Positions 1 to 5,077 of a stretch of 5,160 nucleotides of DNA are shown here, in pieces (position 1 is the first letter of the stretch; each line of letters starts with the position of its first letter). The stretch spans positions 1-5,160 of the forward strand of contig JAZOBB010000134.1 in assembly GCA_045595745.1 (NCBI GenBank). Reading direction: 5' to 3'. The translations under genes were made by a program, and so were the position numbers. The notes beneath the pieces are model-generated. The model was not told the DNA's origin. It ran no database searches and saw only the letters and a list, made by a program, of their open reading frames with translations. This stretch comes from RGIG1666 sp045595745. GTDB taxonomy: Bacteria > Bacillota > Clostridia > UBA1381 > UBA9506.

Positions 1-390
1 GGTCTTTTAATCGGTCAGGCGGTCGGCAGATGGGGCAATTTTGTAAATGCCGAGGCATATGGTGCCCAAACAACTCTTCCGTGGAGAATGGAGCTTGTAG
101 ATTTAGGTGTTTTTGTGCATCCTACCTTTTTATATGAGTCGCTTTGGAACATAGCGGTGTTTTTAGTGCTTTTATGGTACAGAAAAAAACAGAAAACAGA
201 CGGCGAAATCTTTTTTGCGTATTTAGCAGGCTACGGTCTTGGCAGACTGTGGATAGAGGGTCTAAGACTCGATAGCTTAATGCTCGGCCCTGTTCGAATA
301 TCACAGCTCTTGGCAGGTGTTTGTGTGCTTGTCGGGGTAGGTATGGTTGTTTATTTAAGAAAGAAAAATAAAAACGGATTAACAAACTAA
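1..390 (+). CDS. lgt: Prolipoprotein diacylglyceryl transferase, 3' part (5' end outside window)
   Basis: This membrane enzyme transfers a diacylglyceryl group from phosphatidylglycerol to the lipobox cysteine of prolipoproteins, the first step of lipoprotein maturation. Frame 1 is open from the first base, giving 129 C-terminal residues; the family is usually about 250-290 residues, so roughly half is missing. Visible residues 9-21 match the Lgt signature GRxGNFxNxExxG (Gly9, Arg10, Gly12, Asn13, Asn16, Glu18, Gly21). Residues 40-46 (HPTFLYE) and 78-91 (YGLGRLWIEGLR and following Asp) are the other conserved family blocks; Arg82 probably corresponds to the essential second arginine of E. coli Lgt. 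Hydrophobic stretches at about 48-60, 67-80 and 98-118 fit the last membrane helices, followed by a lysine-rich tail. An internal ATG at 88 lies after the signature and is not the real start. The gene converges on the M23 peptidase gene. No U-tract terminator follows; the nearest hairpin is the repeat at 411. Confidence 0.95.
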   Translation, partial: GLLIGQAVGRWGNFVNAEAYGAQTTLPWRMELVDLGVFVHPTFLYESLWNIAVFLVLLWYRKKQKTDGEIFFAYLAGYGLGRLWIEGLRLDSLMLGPVRISQLLAGVCVLVGVGMVVYLRKKNKNGLTN

Positions 391-410
391 TATTTAAATT
401 TTGCATTTTA

Positions 411-475
411 ACGTAGGGGTCGATGCCTACATCGACCCGAAAAAAGCGGACAGATGTGGGCGTCTGTCCCTACGT
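411..475. repeat. BIME-like composite palindrome 1 (two inverted GTAG-footed hairpins)
   Basis: The ends are inverted repeats (ACGTAGGG at 411-418, CCCTACGT at 468-475). The left hairpin has arms 417-425 and 430-438 (9 bp) around loop CCTA, with GTAG at 413-416 directly at its foot. The right hairpin has arms 448-456 and 461-469 (9 bp, one G-T) around loop TGGG, with CTAC at 470-473, which is GTAG on the other strand. The two halves are therefore the same unit in opposite orientation; reverse-complemented, the right half matches the left at about 20 of 29 positions. A tetranucleotide GTAG at a hairpin foot is characteristic of REP sequences recognised by RAYT (Y1) transposases. The REP assignment is inference; the structure is seen directly. 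Confidence 0.8.
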
Positions 476-500
476 TGTTATCATAAATAAATTATATAAT

Positions 501-561
501 CGTAGGGAATGCATTTATGCATTCCGATTAAAATACGGCAAGAGCAAGCCCTTGCCCTACG
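501..561. repeat. BIME-like composite palindrome 2
   Basis: The ends are CGTAGGG (501-507) and CCCTACG (555-561). The left hairpin is an 8-bp perfect stem, 506-513 with 518-525, around loop TTTA, with GTAG at 502-505. The right hairpin is 537-544 with 549-556 around loop CAAG, with CTAC at 557-560. Read on the GTAG strand, the right stem is a continuous 8 bp with one G-T pair; on the + strand that pair becomes A-C. It lies 25 bases after element 1 and has the same overall plan (about 60-65 bp) but different stem sequences. Confidence 0.8.
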
Positions 562-588
562 AAGTAAAGGGAGTGCAGAATGCCAATG

Positions 589-677
589 TGTAGGGATGGG
601 GCTTGCTCCATCCGCAACTTAAATAACCAGACGGCGCGTGCCAAGGGGCAGACTCTCGAAAATCGCCGACCCCTACA
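589..677. repeat. BIME-like composite palindrome 3, with an enlarged or divergent right half
   Basis: The ends are TGTAGGG (589-595) and CCCTACA (671-677). The left hairpin has arms 594-601 and 606-613 (8 bp, one G-T) around loop CTTG, with GTAG at 590-593. The right end has CTAC at 673-676, but no compact hairpin sits beside it. The best match is a broken outer stem (CGGCG at 632-636 with CGCCG at 664-668) enclosing a small hairpin (TGCC 639-642, GGCA 647-650). The element is 89 bp against 61-65 bp for the other two. It ends 35 bases before the stop codon of the convergent M23 gene. Confidence 0.7.
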
Positions 678-712
678 TTGTATACATAAATAATATGTAT
701 ATTTGTTTAAAT

Positions 713-1756
713 TTAACTCTTAAAATTATGTAAAATTGGCTCGTCAAACTTATACTTTCTGAAATATTCATTTTTATCCGCGTCCTTTGCGACTGCGGAT
801 TTATTTTTTTCTAATAGCTTTGTTATCGCATAAAGGTCAATCCATATTTCGTTCGTGCTGTCCTTTTGTCTTTCGTCAAAAATAAGCTGAATCCCAAAGT
901 GCAGGTGAGGGGTATTTATATTATTCACATTTTCTTTTGTGCTGTATCCTGTCATACCCAAATATCCTATAACATCGCCAGCGGCTACAACTTTGCCCTC
1001 GTATATATCATTATATGGGTGGTCTTTGCGCAAATGTGCATAATAGTAATACCGTTTAGAATCAAAGCTGCGAATGCCTATTCGCCAACCGCCGTACTGA
1101 TTCCATCCGACACATTCAACAATGCCCGATTCAATTGCTATAATCGGAGTTCCCACACCGCCCATCAAATCGTGCCCCAAATGCTTACGGCGATAGCCAT
1201 AAGAACGTGAAGAACCAAAATCGTCGTAATGATTGTAAGGATATCCGCGAGCAATAGGCGAAAATGCCTTTAAGCCATATTTTTTAACCATAACGGTCTT
1301 TTCGGGATTATCCTTATCAGGTGTTTCAATTTCATATTCTCCGACAAATCCGCCCAAAACGGCACCATATGCCTCGAAGAAATAGTTATAGTTAGCCAAG
1401 CTTTCGCTTAATTCGTCCATCACCTTGCCGGAAGATAGCTCGTCGGTCAGCTTTAAAAGGTCAGCTTTTTTATACCGCTCCCAATTTCCGCCATACTTAG
1501 ATGCTAAATATGCCAAAAGCTCTATCCAGTTAAAATGTATATTTTCAGAATGCGATTTTATGTCTGCATCTAAGGTGTCAGAAAGAGCCTCGTATGGAAT
1601 ATTAAAATCAACCCATTTAATATAGTCTTTTTTGTTTTCTTCATTTTCGGGGGCATTAACGACTGTGGCATAAGGTATCAAACCACATAAAATCAGCGAA
1701 AAAGAGAGAATAAGGCAAACAATAAATGCAGTTTTTCGTTTTATATATATAAACAT
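713..1756 (-). CDS. Membrane-anchored M23 family (LytM-type) zinc metallopeptidase
   Basis: Probable peptidoglycan-cleaving endopeptidase of 347 residues, acting outside the cytoplasmic membrane. The N-terminus is a signal anchor: basic residues (KRK, 6-8) followed by a hydrophobic stretch at about 9-30; no good lipobox is present (LILC lacks the small residue before Cys). Residues about 40-160 form a linker or helical domain of unknown role. The M23 domain spans about 160-312. Its zinc ligands appear as His192 and Asp196 (HLGHD) and His286 (HLH, 284-286); His241 (YAHL) and His284 match the catalytic histidines of LytM. All key residues are present, so it is probably active. The start at 1756 is supported by AGGAG at 1764-1768 (minus strand). 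It is divergent from rplS and convergent with lgt. Substrate bond and physiological role (growth, sporulation, division) cannot be told from the sequence. Confidence 0.88.
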   Translation of the reverse strand: MFIYIKRKTAFIVCLILSFSLILCGLIPYATVVNAPENEENKKDYIKWVDFNIPYEALSDTLDADIKSHSENIHFNWIELLAYLASKYGGNWERYKKADLLKLTDELSSGKVMDELSESLANYNYFFEAYGAVLGGFVGEYEIETPDKDNPEKTVMVKKYGLKAFSPIARGYPYNHYDDFGSSRSYGYRRKHLGHDLMGGVGTPIIAIESGIVECVGWNQYGGWRIGIRSFDSKRYYYYAHLRKDHPYNDIYEGKVVAAGDVIGYLGMTGYSTKENVNNINTPHLHFGIQLIFDERQKDSTNEIWIDLYAITKLLEKNKSAVAKDADKNEYFRKYKFDEPILHNFKS

Positions 1757-1802
1757 AAAATCACTCCTTTTTGGCTCTTTATATTTATATGTTCGGGCAA
1801 TA

Positions 1803-1830
1803 TTTATAATGAATAAAAAATTTTTAGAAA
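1803..1830 (-). promoter_or_regulatory. Weak candidate promoter for the M23 gene
   Basis: On the minus strand a TATAAA-like -10 (complement of 1803-1808) lies 16 bases from a poor -35, TTTCTA (complement of 1825-1830), about 47 bases ahead of the M23 start. The region is very A/T-rich, so chance matches are likely. It is offered only because this gene needs a promoter in the divergent spacer. Confidence 0.25.
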
Positions 1831-1844
1831 TATTAAAAAAACTC

Positions 1845-1873
1845 TTGCTATTTGGGAATTTTTATTGTATAAT
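1845..1873 (+). promoter_or_regulatory. Sigma-A type promoter of rplS
   Basis: A -35 box TTGCTA (1845-1850) and a perfect -10 box TATAAT (1868-1873) are separated by exactly 17 bases. Transcription should start near 1879-1881, giving an rplS leader of about 93 bases. The quality of the match fits a highly expressed ribosomal protein gene. It also indicates that rplS is transcribed independently here. Confidence 0.85.
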
Positions 1874-1880
1874 ACTAGAT

Positions 1881-1972
1881 TGTGCAGGTATGTTTGCCTG
1901 CTTGGGTAATACGAACGGTCCTCTGCCAATTTAATTTTGGGTATGAACGTTTGGACGGAGAGGAGGATAAAA
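1881..1972 (+). promoter_or_regulatory. Structured 5' leader of rplS, candidate L19 autoregulatory leader
   Basis: Between the promoter and the rplS start lie several pairings. Hairpin P1 is GCAGG (1884-1888) with CCTGC (1897-1901). P2 is 1912-1917 (CGAACG) with 1948-1953 (CGTTTG), enclosing a small hairpin CCAA/TTGG (1926-1929, 1937-1940). TCCTCT (1919-1924), inside P2, is complementary to AGAGGA (1959-1964), which overlaps the Shine-Dalgarno AGGAGG (1961-1966). P2 and this last pairing together would make a pseudoknot that masks ribosome binding. Firmicutes rplS genes are known to carry an L19 leader motif that represses rplS when L19 is in excess; assigning this leader to that family rests on position and structure, not on an alignment. 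Confidence 0.55.
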
Positions 1973-2314
1973 ATGGACATCATCAAAGAATTAACAAAAG
2001 ACCAAATCAGAACTGATCTTCCGAAGCTGGAGGTTGGTAGCACCGTTAAAGTGCATGTTAAGGTTAAAGAGGGTAACCGCGAAAGAATTCAGGTGTTTGA
2101 AGGAACAATCATCAAAATTCAGCATGGCGGCATTCAGCAGACCTTTACTGTAAGACGTATTTCTTACGGTACAGGTGTTGAACGTACATTCCCTGTAAAT
2201 TCTCCTAAAATCGATAAAATCGAGGTTGTGAGAAAAGGTAAAATCAGACGTGCTCGCCTGTTCTATCTGCGTGACAGAGTTGGTAAGGCAGCAAAAGTTA
2301 AAGAGCGTCTGTAA
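1973..2314 (+). CDS. rplS: 50S ribosomal protein L19
   Basis: L19 (bL19) of the large ribosomal subunit, located at the subunit interface near a bridge to 16S rRNA. The protein is 113 residues, close to the usual 115 or so. Family hallmarks are the N-terminal helix (MDIIKELTKDQIR), the VGSTVKVHVKVKEG stretch, FEGTIIK, TFTVRRISYGTGVERTFPVNSP, and the basic C-terminal RRARLFYLRDRVGKAAKVKE. The start at 1973 is chosen over an in-frame ATG at 1937 because AGGAGG (1961-1966) sits 6 bases before it and because the protein then begins exactly as L19 proteins do; the 12 extra residues would be encoded by the leader. It has its own promoter and leader and is the first gene of the rightward block. Confidence 0.98.
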   Translation: MDIIKELTKDQIRTDLPKLEVGSTVKVHVKVKEGNRERIQVFEGTIIKIQHGGIQQTFTVRRISYGTGVERTFPVNSPKIDKIEVVRKGKIRRARLFYLRDRVGKAAKVKERL

Positions 2315-2339
2315 GCTCTTTTGGCAAAATGATTGCCAA
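2301..2339 (+). other. Two small hairpins at and just after the rplS stop codon
   Basis: The first is AAGAGC (2301-2306) with GCTCTT (2315-2320), its loop containing the stop codon TAA (2312-2314). The second follows at once: TTGGCAA (2321-2327) with TTGCCAA (2333-2339), 7 bp with loop AATGA. Neither is followed by a U-run, so neither is a standard terminator. They could stabilise the 3' end of the rplS message. Confidence 0.45.
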
Positions 2340-2354
2340 CAATACGAAAATGTA

Positions 2355-2384
2355 AAATCGGGGCGGTTTTTGCCGTCCCGATTT
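2355..2384 (+). terminator. Strong hairpin after rplS, possible partial terminator
   Basis: A 12-bp stem (2355-2366 with 2373-2384, one G-T pair, GC-rich middle) closes a loop of TTTTTG. An A-rich lower arm precedes it, but the downstream side is ATTTATAC rather than a clean U-run, so termination may be weak. Reduced read-through here would explain a drop in expression from rplS to lepB. Confidence 0.5.
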
Positions 2385-2408
2385 ATACAATCCGAACATT
2401 TTATTAAG

Positions 2409-2449
2409 GGGATAATAAAGCATAGGATTTGCCTGTGTTTTCTTATCCC
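2409..2449 (+). other. Long near-perfect hairpin upstream of lepB
   Basis: Arms 2409-2426 and 2432-2449 pair at 17 of 18 positions (two are G-T, one T-C mismatch) around loop ATTTG. The base is GGGATAA/TTATCCC. No U-tract follows, and the lepB ribosome binding site begins 13 bases later (GGAGG 2464-2468). Possible roles are RNA processing (double-stranded RNase III-type site), stabilisation of the lepB message 5' end, or control of lepB translation; none is shown by sequence alone. Confidence 0.5.
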
Positions 2450-2479
2450 ATTGATTAGTTAAAGGAGGATAAAACAGCT

Positions 2480-3166
2480 ATGGATTCAGAAAAAAAAGAA
2501 TTTACTGCAAAAGTGTTTGATACTGACGAAACAGAAAATGCTACTGACGAAATCACAGAAGAATATATGACATTTGATGCGATAGAATATGAAGAAGAAA
2601 AACCAGAGGTCAAAAAATCAGCTTGGTTAAAAGAGCTTTATGAGTGGACACAGGCGATAGCAATTGCAATTGTTGTTGCACTTATAATAAATCAGTTTTT
2701 CTTTGCAATTGTTCAGGTAGAGGGTGACTCGATGCTGCCTACACTTGTTAACAAACAACGCTTAGTAATAACCAAATTTTTATACAAGCCCGAGCAACAC
2801 GATATTGTAATTGTAAAATCAGAGGCTTTAGGTAAGCACATTGTTAAAAGAGTAATTGCAGTCCCTGGACAGGAAATTGATATCGACCCGCAAACAGGTG
2901 ATGTATATGTTGACGGTGTAATGCTTGATGAGCCTTATATTAAGGATAAAATTCATCCTTTAAGAGTTGGATCAAAATATAATTATCCTTTTGTTGTGCC
3001 CGAAGATACGGTCTTTGTGATGGGCGATAATCGCAACAACTCACAGGACAGCCGTTCTATCGGTGTTGTGAAGTTTGATGAAATAGTCGGAAAGGCATCT
3101 TTAAGAATCCTGCCGCTTGATAAATTCGGCGGTCTTTATAACGATTTGCCCGAAAACGCAAAATAA
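2480..3166 (+). CDS. lepB: Type I signal peptidase
   Basis: Membrane-bound serine protease that removes signal peptides from exported proteins on the outer face of the membrane (Sip/LepB, S26A). The protein has 228 residues. Residues 1-46 are an acidic cytoplasmic extension (17 Asp/Glu), followed by one membrane segment at about 57-78. The catalytic Ser is Ser84 in VEGDSMLPT (box B) and the general-base Lys is Lys123 in HIVKRVIAVPG (box D); box E is MGDNRNNSQDSR (181-192). The catalytic domain matches the length of B. subtilis SipS (184 residues in total) once the extension is set aside. The start at 2480 follows AAAGGAGG (2461-2468) with a rather long 11-base spacing. A location after rplS and before rbgA is common in Clostridia. 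I found no convincing promoter in the 165-base spacer, so it probably depends on read-through from rplS. Confidence 0.96.
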   Translation: MDSEKKEFTAKVFDTDETENATDEITEEYMTFDAIEYEEEKPEVKKSAWLKELYEWTQAIAIAIVVALIINQFFFAIVQVEGDSMLPTLVNKQRLVITKFLYKPEQHDIVIVKSEALGKHIVKRVIAVPGQEIDIDPQTGDVYVDGVMLDEPYIKDKIHPLRVGSKYNYPFVVPEDTVFVMGDNRNNSQDSRSIGVVKFDEIVGKASLRILPLDKFGGLYNDLPENAK

Positions 3167-3179
3167 TAAACAAATAGTA

Positions 3180-3208
3180 AGGGGTGGGGTATGCCTACCC
3201 CTATTTTT
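3180..3208 (+). terminator. Intrinsic terminator after lepB
   Basis: A 9-bp GC-rich stem (3180-3188 with 3194-3202, one G-T) around loop GTATG is followed by ATTTTT (3203-3208). It starts 14 bases after the lepB stop and ends 19 bases before the rbgA start, so downstream genes probably rely on read-through or a promoter not recognised here. Confidence 0.75.
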
Positions 3209-3227
3209 ATCTGAAAGGACGATTTTG

Positions 3228-4097
3228 ATGAATTTACAATGGTTTCCCGGACATATGGCAAAAACCCGCCGAATGATGACGGAACAGCTAGGTTTAATTG
3301 ATATTGTGGTCGAGCTTTTAGATGCCAGACTTCCTGTATCTTCGCAAAATCCCGAAATAAATACAATCGTAGGTGCAAAACCCAGACTTATAATATTGAA
3401 CAAGGCAGACCTTGCCGATGAAGGAATAAATCGCAAGTGGGTAGAGTATTTTAAGAAAAATGGAATAGAGGCTGTGCTTTTAGACAGTGTGCATGCTAAA
3501 AATCTTAATTTTATAGCTGATAAAATAAGGAAGGTCTTAAAAGATAAGCTCGAAAAACAGGCTGAAAAGGGCATGGCAGGACGTTCTGTTAAGGTTATGG
3601 TTGTAGGTATACCAAACGTTGGTAAATCATCGTTTATAAACAAATTTGCGGGCAGAGCAAGTGCTGTTACTGGCGACCGTCCGGGTGTTACCAGAGGCAA
3701 GCAGTGGATTCGGCTTAAAAACGGCATCGAGCTTTTAGATACTCCCGGAATTTTATGGCCAAAATTTGAAGATGAGCAAACGGGTCTTAACCTTGCTTAT
3801 GTAGGCTCAATTAAGGACGAAATTATTGATGTCGAAACCTTAGCCTGCAAGCTGTTAGAATTTTTAAACAGCACGTATAAAGCAGAGCTTTGTGCAAGAT
3901 ATAAGCTTGACGATACCGAAGGCCTGGCGGGTTATGAACTTTTAGAACTGATTGGTAAAAAGCGCGGGTTTGTTATATCGGGCGGCGAAATTGATTTACT
4001 TCGTGCGGCAAACATTGTGCTTGATGAATTTCGTATGTGCAGAATAGGCAGAATAAGCTTAGAAACACCAAATACGGAGGATGATATTGATGCTTAG
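3228..4097 (+). CDS. rbgA: Ribosome biogenesis GTPase RbgA (YlqF)
   Basis: Cytoplasmic circularly permuted GTPase needed for late 50S subunit assembly; in B. subtilis its loss stalls a 45S precursor lacking L16 and some other proteins. The protein is 289 residues (B. subtilis 282). The motif order is permuted as expected: G4 NKAD (58-61), G5 region near DS (86-87), G1 GIPNVGKSS (127-135), G2 Thr155 in PGVT, G3 DTPG (171-174). The N-terminal WFPGHM contains His9, the residue implicated in GTP hydrolysis in B. subtilis RbgA. The C-terminal segment at about 252-279 matches the RNA-binding domain. The start at 3228 is preferred because AAAGGA (3214-3219) lies 8 bases upstream and MNLQWFPGHMAK is the family N-terminus; an in-frame ATG at 3117 lies inside lepB and would read through the terminator. 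It overlaps rnhB by 8 bases. Confidence 0.97.
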   Translation: MNLQWFPGHMAKTRRMMTEQLGLIDIVVELLDARLPVSSQNPEINTIVGAKPRLIILNKADLADEGINRKWVEYFKKNGIEAVLLDSVHAKNLNFIADKIRKVLKDKLEKQAEKGMAGRSVKVMVVGIPNVGKSSFINKFAGRASAVTGDRPGVTRGKQWIRLKNGIELLDTPGILWPKFEDEQTGLNLAYVGSIKDEIIDVETLACKLLEFLNSTYKAELCARYKLDDTEGLAGYELLELIGKKRGFVISGGEIDLLRAANIVLDEFRMCRIGRISLETPNTEDDIDA

Positions 4098-4713
4098 AAA
4101 TGAGTTTGACGAGCAATATAAAAGTGCAAATATAAAATTTCTCGCAGGGGTTGACGAGGCGGGCAGAGGACCTTTAGCAGGACCGGTTTATGCGGCTGCG
4201 GTAATATTACCTGACGGATTTTATTCTGAAGAGATTAATGACTCAAAAAAACTGACCGAAAAAAAGCGCGAAAAGCTTTATGATGTAATATGTGAAAATG
4301 CTTTGGCATATTGTATAAGTGCGGTAAGTGCAAAAACTATTGACGAAATAAATATTTTAAATGCTACATTTTTAGCAATGAAACAAGCGGTCGAGGGGCT
4401 TAAAATTACCCCTGATTATGTACTGGTTGACGGCAATCGTTCAAAAGGCTTATTAGTGCCGCACGAATGTGTTATAGGCGGTGATGCAAAAAGTCAGAGC
4501 ATAGCCGCGGCATCAATTCTTGCAAAGGTAACGCGTGACAGATTTTGCAAGGATGAGCTTGCGACAAAATATCCTGAATATTTGTTTGAAAAGCATAAAG
4601 GATACGGCACAAAGCTACACACCGAAAAAATTTTGGAATTGGGACCTTGCCCCGAGCATCGCATGACCTTTCTTACTAAAATTTTAGCCAAGAAAAATGC
4701 GGAGGAATGCTGA
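4090..4713 (+). CDS. rnhB: Ribonuclease HII
   Basis: Endonuclease cutting the RNA strand of RNA/DNA hybrids and 5' of single ribonucleotides in DNA, initiating ribonucleotide excision repair. It has 207 residues, the compact form without the N-terminal extension of the 255-residue B. subtilis enzyme. The catalytic DEDD set is visible: Asp22 and Glu23 in GVDEAGRG (20-27), Asp114 in LVDG, Asp132 in GGDAKS. Gly25-Arg26-Gly27 is the ribonucleotide-recognition motif, and Tyr172 in HKGYGT is the conserved stacking tyrosine. SIAAASILAKVTRD (137-150) is also typical. The start at 4090 is chosen because GGAGG (4076-4080) is 9 bases upstream; the ATG at 4081 abuts the GGAGG and cannot be well positioned. 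The 8-base overlap with rbgA suggests translational coupling. Confidence 0.97.
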   Translation: MLRNEFDEQYKSANIKFLAGVDEAGRGPLAGPVYAAAVILPDGFYSEEINDSKKLTEKKREKLYDVICENALAYCISAVSAKTIDEINILNATFLAMKQAVEGLKITPDYVLVDGNRSKGLLVPHECVIGGDAKSQSIAAASILAKVTRDRFCKDELATKYPEYLFEKHKGYGTKLHTEKILELGPCPEHRMTFLTKILAKKNAEEC

Positions 4714-5075
4714 TGAACACAAAAACAATCGGCGAACTGGGCGAAAAGGCGGCATGCAAATATTTAAAAAAGAATAAATATAAAATATTAGACTGCAATT
4801 ATAAAAAAACCTATGGTGAAATAGACATCATAGCAAAATGCGGCGAAACGGTTTCTTTTATCGAGGTAAAAACCCGTAAAAATGATGATTTCGGTTTGCC
4901 GTGTGAATACGTTACAAAGGCAAAACAGCAAAAGCTGATACGTACTGCGTATGCATACATAGTCGAAAAAGAGCTGGATGCAAATTATAGCTTTGATATT
5001 ATAGAAGTGTATCACAAAAATGGAAAAGTAAATGAAATTAATCATATAAAAAATGCATTTTATGTGGAGGGATAA
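4713..5075 (+). CDS. yraN: YraN family (UPF0102) nuclease-fold protein
   Basis: A 120-residue member of the UPF0102/YraN family, which has an endonuclease-like (Holliday-junction-resolvase type) fold; the cellular function is unsettled. Conserved features are GELGEKAACKYL (7-18), GEIDIIA (35-41), FIEVKTR (49-55) and FDII (94-97). The residues Glu36, Asp38, Glu51 and Lys53 form the E-xD...ExK pattern typical of PD-(D/E)xK nucleases, so metal-dependent nuclease activity is plausible but not shown. The start at 4713 lies 7 bases after GGAGG (4701-4705) and overlaps the rnhB stop by one base (TGATG); an ATG at 4707 is only one base from the same GGAGG and is unlikely. Its place directly after rnhB is conserved in many bacteria and suggests, without proving, a nucleic-acid role. 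Confidence 0.92.
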   Translation: MNTKTIGELGEKAACKYLKKNKYKILDCNYKKTYGEIDIIAKCGETVSFIEVKTRKNDDFGLPCEYVTKAKQQKLIRTAYAYIVEKELDANYSFDIIEVYHKNGKVNEINHIKNAFYVEG

Positions 5076-5077
5076 TT

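Noticed and set aside
122..406. Minus-strand open frame across the lgt 3' end.
   Set aside because: It lies antisense to a clearly conserved Lgt coding sequence, has no recognisable protein features, and no good ribosome binding site was seen.
411..677. CRISPR array or tandem repeat for the 391-712 spacer.
   Set aside because: The units are palindromic pairs with differing sequences and A/T-rich gaps of 25 and 27 bases; there are no identical direct repeats with unique spacers.
681..701. A/T-rich 7-bp hairpin (TATACAT/ATGTATA) just beyond the stop codon of the M23 gene, considered as its terminator.
   Set aside because: It has one G-C pair and no U-tract on the minus strand, so termination is not supported.
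2429..2457. Promoter for lepB (TTGCCT with TGATTA).
   Set aside because: The -10 match is very poor and the -35 lies inside the long hairpin, so it is not reported.
2250..2462. Plus-strand open frame running from the end of rplS into the spacer.
   Set aside because: It overlaps L19 in another frame and then reads through hairpin-forming non-coding sequence; no family resemblance.
3178..3203. The lepB terminator hairpin resembles the GTAG repeats (GTAAGGGG..., ATGCCTAC in the apex).
   Set aside because: There is no GTAG at the foot and no inverted partner, and a U-tract follows it. It is better explained as an ordinary intrinsic terminator.
3101..3727. Long minus-strand open frame opposite rbgA.
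   Set aside because: It is a shadow of the rbgA GTPase motifs and crosses the lepB terminator; no independent coding signal.
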